From Furcasterigmium furcatum (taxonomy: Eukaryota > Ascomycota > Sordariomycetes > Glomerellales > Plectosphaerellaceae), in the NCBI GenBank assembly GCA_001599815.1, contig BCIA01000005.1:723088-787087 (forward strand): a stretch of DNA of 64,000 bases, read 5' to 3'. A program made the translations under genes and the position numbers. Below the pieces are notes generated by a model, which made no database searches, had not been told where the DNA came from, and saw nothing but the letters and a program-made list of their open reading frames with translations. Below are positions 52,085-62,092 of the stretch, piece after piece; positions within the stretch are counted from its first letter, which is position 1; every line of letters starts with the position of its first letter.

Positions 52085-53601
52085 TTAACAATCTCGTAGG
52101 GCTGCTTCCCCGATCATTGCGAGCGAAGTGCTATCCCACGTGTTCTCCCTCCTCGGCCTGACAGATTTCATCAGGTCGAGGGCCTCCCGGCGCAAGCTAA
52201 TTGTCGGGGCCATCATCATGACGGCGAAGAGCGAGGTCACGATGCTAGAATCCCATACAAAACCCCTAGAAAATCCGGGCTCGGCGGAGATCAGTCTCGC
52301 CAGGTCGATGACCGTCTCGGAGTCCTTGACCATATCCCGCCTGAGCTCCGGGTGGTCCTCAGGCTCGCTCATGGGTGCCCATACCATCTGGGCCGCGATG
52401 GCCGCCCCGAGCGCCTTTATTAGGAGGGTGAATTCGAAAATGAGGATCCGGCCTTCCGCCCGCGCGGCCGTCGCACGGTTGAGGATCGGTGAGTATGCCG
52501 CAAGCCAGCGTTGGTGATTAAGGGACATCTGCTTACAGACGCGCAGCTTGGCCGGAGTGATGATGGGAACGTATGCTCCCTGACTCTCTGCAACTGCCGC
52601 ACCTATTTCTGCCAGCACTGGTAGAGCCACAAAGCCGAACTGCTCCAAGTAATTCAGCGCCTCCGTGGTATCGGCGAAACTAGCCGGCAGGTCCGACTCT
52701 GAGAAGTCGCAGTCAAGGATAAACCGTAACTCGCGGGTGGTACCCCATGCGCCCGGACGTCCGAGGATAGCACCATCGAGGCGGACAAACGCCGCGACAA
52801 GCTCATCTTCAAGATCGGGTGTCGGGGACGCGGCCTGAAGGTGGCGATAGGATCGGCTGTGCCGCGAGAGCTCCGTTCTCATACAGCGCATCGCGCTAGT
52901 GAGGTGAGAGATTGCCGTATCTGCCCCTAAGTGCATATTCTCAAAGCAGTAGATGAGGATTGACGCGATGAGAGTCTTACGGAGTGCGCCCAGATCCCCA
53001 GACTGGGCGATCCTTTGGACGCCGCCGAGGGCTTTGCCGTACTGCTCGAGGGCGTAAAGCGCATGAGCGTCTGGCTTCTGGCCCGACAGACCGGTGTCGC
53101 GAGAGAGCTCAAGCGCGCCGATCGACGCAATAAGCGCGCGGATGGACGGTTCCTCGTGGCAGGCCTGCAAGACGACACGGGTCCATAGGGCGCTCTTGAA
53201 AGCACCGGTTAGGGTACTTGCGGTCTTCTGCCGGAAGATCTGGAAGTATGCGTAATCGAGCTGGTTACGGAACTTCACCCGAGGGGTGTTCTCCGGCCCT
53301 TGTTGCAGGGGGGTTGTGTCTGTGGTACGCCGAGGAGCGATGGGCACAAGGCTTCTCGAGGCCGATGTGGCGACGACTCGGTATCCATCGCATTCTATGC
53401 CAAGTTTGACACATTTGTGACAGGAGGGCTTGGCTTCGTCGCATTTGACCCTCCGCTGTCTGAGAGAGTGTCAGCTGTGAAATCCTACAGTGATTGATGC
53501 TTTAAGTCTAAGGAGGAGAAATGGACTCACTTGCAGGTTATGCATCCTGCCTTCGTCCTGGGTTTGAAGGCCCGCTTCCGCTGACCTTCAGGGGGACGCA
53601 T
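52085..53601 (-). CDS. Zn(II)2Cys6 transcription factor (short zinc cluster, DUF3468/TFD-2 type)
   Basis: Two exons, complement(52085-53459, 53531-53601), give 481 aa. The 71-nt intron (GTGAGT/CTCAG) lies inside the zinc cluster, which after splicing reads GCITCKQRRVKCDEAKPSC, then CVKLGIECDGY: C-x2-C-x6-C-x5-C-x2-C-x6-C at residues about 20-45. The N-terminus is basic (RPPEGQRKRAFKPRTKAG), common in this subgroup. The rest is alpha-helical, with LWTRVVLQACHEEPSIRALIASIGAL about residues 90-120; this pattern (all-at-once counting of earlier hits followed by long helices) fits the fungal-specific TFD-2 domain. A nuclear regulator; targets unknown. It converges on the acid phosphatase gene but shares no promoter with it, so I do not infer a functional link. 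Confidence 0.88.
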
Positions 53602-55080
53602 GCTTGAGTGGATGTGAATCGTAGTAGCGACAACTGAGCGTGAAGGTTCTCCTGTCAGTCCGTCATTGGCAGCCTAAACGAGCATGCACGGCGTCAAGTT
53701 CTGGACGATGTCAGGGCCAGCTTTTAAGACTGACAAGCCTCCTCGAGCCTTGGTAATTAGTCGCAAGCGATATTAGGAGGTGGCGGGGTCGATGCTCGTC
53801 TGGAGTGCCAATCAGTCGGTCGGACGCTTTCCTCTTCTGAGCTGACGATGAACTGCGCCAGGGTGAGACCATGCTTCATTTTCACAATGGAGGCTCCAAT
53901 TGGCCCCAATGTGTCCAAAGTTCCTTGGTGACTGATAGGGAGGGATCATTGAGGAGGCCAAAGATCCCTTTTTGATTAGGTACATAAGACGTGTCCCAAA
54001 CACCCACATCATGCGCTCTCGACTGCCGGAACCCCGGTTCACCTACTCCCCAGGGTGGTCTTTCGCATCAGACCACCTATCTAACTTGTACCTCGGCACT
54101 CTAAAACAGCCTTGTCGCGATCCGCTACTACTCTCTTTTAACGGACACAATAAGAGAGCATAACCCTCAATTCCTTGTTCGCATCTCCGCGGCGATTTGA
54201 TGCTCGCGCCAAGCAACCCACCCCGGCGACGGGTAGGGCTTAGCGGCCCTGCTGTCAGCGAGGGTACTGCCCGGAAGCCTGCTCTTCCTAGCCGTGTGAT
54301 TGAGACCCTGCCCACGTAAACACTCGGGACTTTTTGCGTCAGGTGATCGTATGGAGATGATGCGTTGACAACGCTATTATGATGAGCAACGTGGTGCCGG
54401 ACAATGGGCAAGAGCTCACGAGCGTGGCCGTTTCCCTGTTTGTATTCATCGATGATGAGAATGGCCAATCCTTGGAGACTGTTGGGCAAAATCCCGGGCC
54501 ACGGAAGAACAAGTCAAGTATCCCAGCTTAGTGTTGCTTCTGGTAACTTGGTAATGCGGAAGATGAACTTCTCGCACTTATACTCTGGGATTAGACTGAA
54601 GCACAGCCCGCTGGCGAGGGAGACGTGTAGAAAAGGTTAATGCAACCCACTCGATCTGCTGCTGGTGATAAATAATGAGTGTTTATAGCTGGAATGACCT
54701 GCAAACCTGGCCAGCCATTAAAGGCTGCAGGGCTATGACGTCTGGTGGCTTCACAGTCCATGCCAAGATATCTCCCCCGCCCCCAAGACCACCCACCACC
54801 CATCAAATCAGTCTCATGTCTGGATATTGACGGAGCTAACACCCGGCGATAGCATTATATACGCCGGGTGCTGACTGATTTGCAGCTTGACTTTACACCT
54901 ATACGCGTCGGATACAAATGTACTTGTGACGTCGCTGACGTGTTTGTTGTGCTTCGACTTGACTTATATAACCAGGGGCCTACTTCGTTACTTCGTACAT
55001 TATCATCATCATTCAACGTTTCCAACGTTTCCATGACTGAAGCCACCACACACCACATCCAAAGTACGTTATCATCCACC
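53602..55080. other. Divergent intergenic between the Zn2Cys6 gene and the SDR
   Basis: 1.5 kb with no supported gene. It holds the promoter of the regulator (left) and of the SDR (right). A TATATAA element lies at 54965-54971. Short frames here show no motif. Confidence 0.5.
54965..54971 (+). promoter_or_regulatory. TATA box of the SDR at 55081
   Basis: TATATAA, about 110 bp before the ATG at 55081 and about 60 bp before the alternative ATG at 55033. The second spacing would be short for a fungal leader and mildly supports the later start. Confidence 0.4.
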
Positions 55081-56073
55081 ATGCAAGACCGTTATGCCGA
55101 AGCCCATCAGTCGTCCAACCTCCGGGGCCCGGGCGACAGCCGCCCTACGGCCATGCAGATTGTCCAGGACGAAAAGCGCGTCGGAGACCTAGTCGGAAAG
55201 GTCGCCCTCATCACTGGAGTCTCTTCCGGCCTCGGTGCAGAGACACTCAAAGCACTGGCTGCCACAGGCGCCACCGTCTTTGGCACGGCCCGAAATCTGG
55301 AGAAGGCGCAGGCGGCGCTGGGCGACGTTGCTAATGCACCAAATGTCCGACTTCTGGAGATGAATCTGGAGAGCTTGGCCAGCGTGCGCAAGGCTGCTGC
55401 GGAGTTCAAGGCCCATAGCGACACGCTTAATCTGCTGGTTTGCAATGCCGGCATCTTGCAGTTCAACGATCAAGCCCGGACGGCAGATGGATTCGAGATG
55501 CATCTCGGCGTCAACCATTATGCTCACTTTTTGCTGTTAAATCTTCTCAAGGACATCATGATCACCTCGTCGACGTCCGCGTTCAACTCCAGGGTCGTCA
55601 CTGTCACATCCTCTGGCCATCGAATCCAGGGGATCAAATGGGAGAACATGGACATGGATGGGGAATACGATGGCAACAAGGCATACGGGCAGTCCAAAAC
55701 AGCGAACATCCTGATGGCGGTCGGAGTCGACAGGCGATTCAAGGGCATACACGGTTACAGTGTGCACCCTGGAACGGCCTTGACCGGGCTACATGTCCAG
55801 ATCCGAGAGCAGATGGAGGCCATGAAGCAGAACGAGGACGTGTATCGAACGCTCAAGAGCGTGGAGCAGAACGCTGCGACCGTTGTGTTGGCAGCACTGT
55901 CGAGAGACTTGGAGGGCAAGGGGCCATTCTACCTAGAGGATTGTGAGGTCAAGGGAGAGGCAAAGGTGAATTTAGGATGGGGCGGGGAAGGGTACGTGAG
56001 CTGGGCTTGGGACAAGGAAGAGGATGACAAGCTCTGGGAGTTGAGCTGCAAAATGGTGGGACTGGAGGAATGA
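55081..56073 (+). CDS. Short-chain dehydrogenase (WW-oxidoreductase / retinol-dehydrogenase-like)
   Basis: A single exon of 330 aa. The start at 55081 (MQDRYAEAH) agrees with relatives that begin M..RYA.AH and run into GPGD.RPTA.QIV.DE; an in-frame ATG at 55033 would add 16 residues. SDR marks: ITGVSSGLGAET for cofactor binding with FGTARN after the second strand (Arg suggests NADPH), LLVCNAGI, NHYAHFLLLNLL, VVTVTSSGH with the Ser, YGQSKTANI with the Tyr and Lys, and VHPGTALTGL. The C-terminal 60 residues are acidic and Trp-rich (GYVSWAWDKEEDDKLWELS), also usual in this fungal subgroup. No signal peptide is evident. These enzymes act on lipophilic ketones/alcohols; the substrate is unknown. 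Neighbours give no pathway hint. Confidence 0.88.
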   Translation: MQDRYAEAHQSSNLRGPGDSRPTAMQIVQDEKRVGDLVGKVALITGVSSGLGAETLKALAATGATVFGTARNLEKAQAALGDVANAPNVRLLEMNLESLASVRKAAAEFKAHSDTLNLLVCNAGILQFNDQARTADGFEMHLGVNHYAHFLLLNLLKDIMITSSTSAFNSRVVTVTSSGHRIQGIKWENMDMDGEYDGNKAYGQSKTANILMAVGVDRRFKGIHGYSVHPGTALTGLHVQIREQMEAMKQNEDVYRTLKSVEQNAATVVLAALSRDLEGKGPFYLEDCEVKGEAKVNLGWGGEGYVSWAWDKEEDDKLWELSCKMVGLEE

Positions 56074-56786
56074 TTCGTGGATGATCGGTCGACATGCTCG
56101 AAAGTTACTATGGGCAGCAATGAAAACGGCTTCTGTATCTCCTCGGCTCCTATAGAACACTCAGATGCAACTGTAACGTTCCGCAATGGGCCAACGGAAG
56201 AGGTATAGCTACTAGGTTGCAGAGTGGCCTCGGATAGTTGAGATGAACTCTATCTTCACCATCATCTGATAATGAGCCAATTCAGTTAGACTGAGTGCTA
56301 TGGAAGCCTGGTCTCTGAGTATCTAACTAAACCTCGGTTCTGTATCTAATAGAACCGAAGCTGCGTCCTGGATCCCGATGCGATGGTGTTCGTCAAAGTT
56401 CCAAGCCTAGAAGTAATCGAAAGCCTTAGGTAAACTTGTTCTTTCTAACACTGAGGCGGCTGGTGGCAGTGTCTAATACCTCACGACGTAGCTGGCCGCT
56501 GCCATCCACCCATGCCTATGAGTCCCGTGTGAAAACGGCCACTTGTTCAAGATACACTTGTCAATTCAATGAGTGCCAGAAGCCAAAACACATCGAGTCG
56601 CTGATGACGCCGACCATGTCTATTCGTGAGGTATGCACGGTTCAAAAATATATACAGAATAACTGAAGGAGTTCATGTACAAGAAGCGGTGGAACGAAGC
56701 AGGGGGCTGGAGCGGTGGTGCCGAGACCACATCGCGCTCCCCTGGAGGGTTGGACAAGCCCAAAGAGAAGGGGGGAGTGTCAGCCC
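56074..56786. other. Convergent 3' intergenic
   Basis: Between the 3' ends of the SDR and the AA9 gene. Lower GC; no repeat or gene seen. Confidence 0.5.
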
Positions 56787-58351
56787 TTAGTAGTTGAGGC
56801 GGCGCTCGTGGAGGGTCTGGCGCTTGGTGGGCACGGTGTCGCACTCCTCGATCTCCTCGTACTCGTCGTCGTCCTCATCCTCCTCGACATCGTCCTCCTC
56901 GTCTTCGGCGGGGCAGTCGTCGAGGTCCTCGTCATCGTCCTCGACGTCCTCCTCCTCATCCTCCTCGTCGTCGACGGGGCAGTCATCCTCAATGACCTCG
57001 TCGTCCTCTTCCTCGTCCTCGTCGTCCTCAACGGGGCAGTCGTCCTCGTCATCCTCGACGACCTCCTCGTCGTCCTCCTCCTCCTCATCATCGACGGGGC
57101 AGTCATCCTCGATGACCTCGTCGTCCTCATCCTCGTTGACAGGGGCAAGGCCGCCCTCCTCGTCATCCTCCTCGTCATCGACGGGGCAATCATCCTCAAT
57201 GACCTCCTCGTCGTCGTCGTCCTCCTCCTCATCATCCTCAACGGGGCAGTCATCCTCGATCACCTCATCGTCCTCCTCGACGGGGCTAGGGACAGGGGCA
57301 GAGGTGGCAGAGGGAACAGTGGGGGGAGGGGCAGTGGTGGCAGGAGGAGCGGCGGNNNNNNNNNNNNNNNNNNNNNNNNNNNNNNNNNNNNNNNNNNNNN
57401 NNNNNNNNNNNNNNNNNNNNNNNNNNNNNNNNNNNNNNNNNNNNNNNNNNNNNNNNNNNNNNNNNNNNNNNNNNNNNNNNNNNNNNNNNNNNNNNNNNNN
57501 NNNNNNNNNNNNNNNNGGGGAGGAGCCGCCGCAGGTGAACAGGGCGGGGCCGGGGATCTCGTACTCCTCAGATTCTACCCATGGTTAGCTTGCGTGCTGG
57601 ACTGCAGAGAGATATCTGGCTTACGCTGGTAGGGGGAGTAGGCGATGCCAGCGTCGGAGGCGGCGTAGGCACCGGGGAAGGAGACGAGGCCGGAGGGGAC
57701 GGAGGAGCCGGAGCCGGTGACCTCAAGCTGGTGGCAGCCAGGGTAGTACTCGGCCTCCTGGTGAAGGGCGATGATCTCGTGGCGGACGAGGTAGAAGCCG
57801 GGGGCGAGGCACTCGGGGATGGTGTACTCGGCAACACCGCCGGCGGTCATGAGGGGGGTGGCGGCCCAGTTGTTGGTGACGCCCTCGCGGCCGCCCTCCT
57901 GGATCTTGAACCAGACGGCGCTGGGACGGGGTCAGTCAAGGCGTCTCACGGGGATTACTTCGGGGTGTGCTTACTCGCTTCCGGGCTGGTAGTCCTGGCA
58001 GCCGGCGTCGGGGCAGCGGGCCATGTAGGTCATGACGGGGCCGACGTGGCTGTCGGGCCAGAGGGTCCAGGTGAGCTCGACGGTGGAGCCGGCGGCGGCC
58101 GGGGCGTGCAGAGCGGCGGGCTGGGAGCCGGAGCCGGAGCCACCGCAGGTCATGTCGACGCTGGTGACATCGCGGACGGGACCGTTGCCGGCGATGAAGC
58201 GGGAGACGCGGTCCGGGGCGGGGCTCATGTAGGGGTCGGTGTAGGGCTGGTAGAACTCGTAGGTCTCGCCGCCGATGACGGCGGAGTCGACATAGCCGTG
58301 GGCGGCCACCAGGGCCGCGGTGCCGAGGACGGAAGGAATGATGTACTTCAT
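56787..58351 (-). CDS. AA9 lytic polysaccharide monooxygenase with acidic DDCPV-repeat tail
   Basis: Three exons, complement(56787-57574, 57625-57920, 57975-58351), about 486 aa if the 161-nt gap length is true; the frame agrees on both sides of it. Signal peptide MKYIIPSVLGTAALVAA puts His18 first in the mature chain. Copper-site residues: His18, His102 in SHVGPVMTYMARC, and the axial Tyr in HQEAEYYPGCHQLEVTG (about 184). The catalytic domain ends near residue 243 (YEIPGPALFTCGGSS). A Pro/Thr/Ala linker follows, partly hidden by the gap. Residues 329-486 form an extremely acidic tail with six DDCP(V/A) units and a seventh Cys, closing with a basic end (KRQTLHERRLNY). AA9 enzymes cleave cellulose or hemicellulose oxidatively outside the cell, using copper and peroxide or oxygen. 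Such a tail is unusual; it may bind metal or other charged partners. Confidence 0.9.
56865..57263 (-). repeat. Acidic DDCPV repeats in the AA9 tail
   Basis: Six degenerate in-frame units built on EVIEDDCPVDDEEE, at irregular spacing (about 14-28 residues). Only Asp, Glu, Val, Ile, Cys and Pro dominate; one break has GGLAPVN. At DNA level the region is GAC/GAG/GAT-rich, with recurring GACGGGGCAGTCATCCTC on the plus strand. Confidence 0.8.
57356..57516. other. Assembly gap (161 N)
   Basis: A run of N inside the linker of the AA9 gene. About 55 codons are affected. A length of 161 keeps the frame consistent between the catalytic domain and the tail, so it may be a true estimate. Confidence 0.95.
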
Positions 58352-60028
58352 TTTGAATATATGTTCAAGAACTCGACAGCAGCTGCTTGCTCGGGGACAA
58401 AGTTGGTCTGTGAGGCGGAAAAGAGCGTGTGGCTATAACCGTTGTTGGTGGGTTGTTGGGTGTTTGAAAAGAACGACTACCGGGTCGATGAAAGAGTGCA
58501 CTGTTGTTGAAGAGAAGGAACGAACGCAAAAGGCGTCTCAAAAGAGAATGAATGAACGGGATAAACCACACAGCTGCTGGTGAACAAAGGTTGTCCTAGG
58601 GGGAGGGTTGCGGCGACTGGGAGACGAGAGTCTTCATATAAGTACGGCCGCCTCCTCGAGACAGGGCCCCCGGCTGCCATGCCGGTCGTCCAGGGATCAA
58701 TGCAGAGAGGCCCACGAGATGGCCCCCTTGCGCCTAGAATGAAGGAGGCTCTGGGTGTATCCGCCCCTGGTTTCAATTAGAGAGGCGGCAAAGATGACTT
58801 TGCAGAGGAGTCGCGCAGGCGAGGCTGGGTGCCTGTCTGGGGCCGGGGTTGGCTAGGGTTGGCGCGCAGATGAAGGGCGCCGGGGCAAGGGGCAGGCAGA
58901 GTGGTGCCCCCTCATGATCGTTTGCGTTCTCATGCAGGGCGAGATGAGGTGGAGGAGTTGACAAGATGAGAGAGCCGGAGCCGAATGCCAGAAGCAGGGC
59001 GACGCCGGCTGTCAGCCGGGGCGGCCCCGGTTTTCCGGCTCGCTGGCCGTACCGATTGGGTCGCTTCAGGGGTTGGGCGTCAGAGTCGGTTAGCGCCGAG
59101 GTGTCAACTGAAACTGCCAAGCCGAACCCCTTCCAGTCCCCTGGAGCGGGCCCCTGCCGGCGATGCGAGCGCCCAATGGAAGGATCGTGGAAAGGACTTA
59201 TTCGCGGATTTGCCCTGGTTTCATCTTCATATGGGGGGCGTCATCAGGCGATGGCTCGTGCCAGACTCGACCAACCCAGGGTCGCCAATCGCGACCGGTT
59301 AGCGGGTGCGGCGCCACGCCCGATCTGGCAGTCCATCGATGGCACCCAGGAGTGCTGGGCGTCTTCGCTTCGTGCTGCAATTCTCTCGAGACGCCGCCAG
59401 GGCTCGGCCTCCATGCAGGGGAGCATCACGCCCGCGGTTATTATTTATTTCACGCCGGCCATGCCCCTTCCTTCCAGGCCTGTCCCGGCACGTCCTCGTA
59501 TCTCTTCTTCTCTTCAGATATGGAGACTCGGGTCAGAACAGATGAACACCAGATATCACTCGGTGCTGATCGATCGGGGCTCGCCCGGATCAGCGTGTTG
59601 ATCAATGATTAACCTCCAGCTTGCTACAATCCGATGATCCCTTCTGGGAAACATACTGTACAACCCCCCGGATCGGCAGGATGGGCCCTCATGCGTTACG
59701 CTGATCCGCATATTGTTCGGACGACAGGGCGTGCACTGATAACGTCTGAACTTGCGTTGCTCGGCCCTTCCCCGATCAGAGGGGTAATGTCGTACTCGGT
59801 CCATGGATAGGAACGAAGATCAAACCAAGATCTTCCAACTCACAACTCTGAGCCACGGAAGCTTCACCACTCTGTAGGAACATAGCACAGGGACCGCAGG
59901 AGAGTATTCTCAGAACGATTAGAATTACTATTACGCTTAATGATCCTCTAGTCAAACAAGCCTGTCTATCTTGGGGTGTTGTTCCAGCACACACCTTCGC
60001 CAAGCATTACACGCCATCAGGTGCTGCT
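58352..60028. other. Promoter of the AA9 gene and 3' end of the WSC gene
   Basis: 1.7 kb without a supported gene. A TTATATGA element lies about 285 bp before the AA9 start (near 58637, minus strand). Frames near 58966-59612 are GC-rich shadows without motifs. Confidence 0.5.
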
Positions 60029-62092
60029 TCAACCAACGACAACGACAACACCAGCAACAAACAGCAAGCTCGACAGAGTTGCGACAACACGGCCGGCGTC
60101 GCTGACGATGATATGGCGATGAGGAGGATGGGGAGGATAGGGATGCTTGGGATGGTTAGGGGGGACCCAGCCAGTCGGCTTGGGATAGTGACCGCCGGTG
60201 GGCTTGGGATAATAGTGACCCGTGGGGTGCACCCACTGCTTGGGCTTGTAGATGATGCCGCCCTCGCAGTGGTGGCAGGTCTTCTTCTCGACGACCAGCT
60301 GGCGGTCGCAGTTGTGCGTGCAGTGCTCGGGCTTCCACACGGTCTTTCCGTGGCAGTGGTTGTCGACGCACTTGATGGGCTCCCAGTTGTGGCGCTGGGT
60401 GCACTGGCCGCAGGGCACCTTGTGGTAGACGACCTCTCCCTTGCAGTCCTCGCCCCTCCAGGGCTTCAGGATGACGATGCCATCGTCGTGATGACCGCCG
60501 TGGTGTCCGCCGTGATGATGGTCGCCCTTGTGTCCGCCGTGATGGCCGCCCTTGTGACCACCGTGATGGCCGCCGTGATGATGGTCGCCCTTGTGACCAC
60601 CGTGATGACCNCCGTGATGGCCGCCGTGGTGATGGTCGCCCTTGTGACTACCGTGATGGCCGCCGTGATGGCCATGACCACCATGATGGCCTCCGTGATG
60701 ACCTCCATGATGACCGCCATGGTGTCCACCGTGATGTCCAATGTAAACAGTCAGACGGATGCTGTTCGACACCCACCCACGATCACGACGGGTGAACGGC
60801 TCGCCGGTGGGCTGGACCCGGAACAGGTTTCCGCCGCAGAACTCGTGGTTGTTGCCGGGGCAGGGGATGTCGCACTCGGCAAGGGCCACACGCCTAGTAA
60901 GGTCCTGATCGATCCGGCCGCCGCAGTAGCAGTCGCTTGAGACACAATTAGCTATCCATTCGACGACGAAGGCTGTGGACGGGTACATACTCTTGATGGA
61001 CGCCGGCAAGGGGCCATCCACGGCAGATGTCGGTGCAGACATCAATGTCCATCCTGGGGCTGGAGAAGGCCAGCTCGAAAGTGGGGAAATTGTCCCTCGA
61101 GCCGAAGCAGCCCAAGAAGTCGAAGCCGTTGACGCGGTCAGGGAAGCCGGTCTGGGTAGGGCGGTGGCGGGTTCTGGTGGAGCTGGTAGTGGTCCTGGTA
61201 GTAGTCGTGGTCGAGGAGACCGCGAGGACAAAGTCGTAGATAGTGACGATTGCGACGTCGCCAAGTCCGCAAGACTGCGTGACCAGAATATCAACAGAAC
61301 CCGTGGAGGTAAAAGCATCGGTGATAATGCGGAGAGGCTCGAAAGTGCCGACAAGAAGCTCGTTGTAGACCGATTGGCCGTCGATCGTGATGTCGAGAAT
61401 GCAGTCTGTGGGCTCCCCCCCTTGCCTCTTGCGGTGGCGGGCCTCCGCGATCTGAACGGGGTCGACGATAATAGTTGCGGAAAGGGTGAGCTCGTCACCC
61501 TCTTCCCAGCCGGCGGGCACCTCGACATCGGAGGCAGTAAGAGTGGCATCCATCTCGGAAGTGGCCCTCATAACGCTACGGAAGGGGTTAGAACCTGAAG
61601 CTCAGGGGTATGAGTGAGTACCTACATGACCTGTCGCCCATCGACGGTCTCCAGTTCTGCGTTGCTGCTGAGATCAAACTCGTCGGGGCTGACGACAGAT
61701 GTGCCAGCGCCGGTTTCGATGGGAGGGCTGACGCCGCCACTGGTTGTCGTTGCCGTGGAATTATCAAACCGAAACGGAGCGCCGGCCATCACGGGTTGCT
61801 CGTCCTGGCCCTCGCCCTCGTCTTCGGTAGGAGTGATCTCGCTGTCCGGAGGTGTTGTCTCCGAGGCGGTGTCGTCCTCATCGCCTTCAGCCCTATCCGT
61901 GTCGTTAACGGTAATGTCCGTGTTGTCAACGACAGTGTCCGTGTTGTCAACAATAGTATCTGTATTGTCCACTGAAGTGTCTTCAGCATCCAAAGCTGTG
62001 GGTGTGGTGCTGTCATCGCCGGCACTGCCCTGGCAAGCGCCAAAGGCGACCAGGGAGGCCAAGCCCACAAGAAGAGGGTTGGTCAAACGCAT
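60029..62092 (-). CDS. Surface WSC-domain protein with GHHGG histidine-rich block
   Basis: Preferred exons complement(60029-60761, 60825-60935, 60991-61575, 61626-62092), 631 aa. The intron at 60762-60824 (63 nt, in frame, weak GTTCCG donor) is uncertain, but removing it restores CGG.L.IRLTVY, the normal WSC ending. Order: signal peptide (LLVGLASLVAFGACQG), four heptad repeats VDNTDT(I/V) in an acidic stretch, a beta-rich region with one Cys pair (about 157-265), a Thr-rich linker, a WSC domain (about 305-395, LGCFGSRDN, DVCTDICRG, DCYCGG, CPGNNHEFCGG), then GHHGG repeats (about 396-480). After this comes a Cys/His-rich module (CGQCTQRHN, CHHCEGG, CTHNCDR), a Pro/Tyr/His linker, and a hydrophobic tail that looks like a GPI signal. 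WSC binds polysaccharide; the His block likely binds metal. Base 60611 is N. Confidence 0.8.
60484..60739 (-). repeat. GHHGG / GDHHHGGHHGGHK repeat block
   Basis: About 85 residues made almost only of Gly and His, with Lys and Asp at intervals. Two or more longer units of the form HKGDHHHGGHHGG recur. At DNA level the plus strand shows CCGCCGTGATGG-type 12-bp periods. The single ambiguous base in the window lies inside. Confidence 0.85.
61896..61979 (-). repeat. 21-bp tandem repeat encoding VDNTDT heptads
   Basis: Four 21-bp units (61896, 61917, 61938, 61959) encode seven-residue repeats such as VDNTDTI. The two central units differ by only a few bases; the outer ones are more diverged. Confidence 0.75.

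Noticed and set aside
56715..57632. Plus-strand frame rich in Leu/Val opposite the AA9 tail
   Set aside because: It is the complement of Asp/Glu codons (GAC/GAG read as GTC/CTC) and crosses the assembly gap.
60484..60739. Regular short repeats that could be mistaken for a CRISPR-like or satellite array
   Set aside because: They are in-frame Gly/His codons inside a protein-coding exon, without spacers of constant length.
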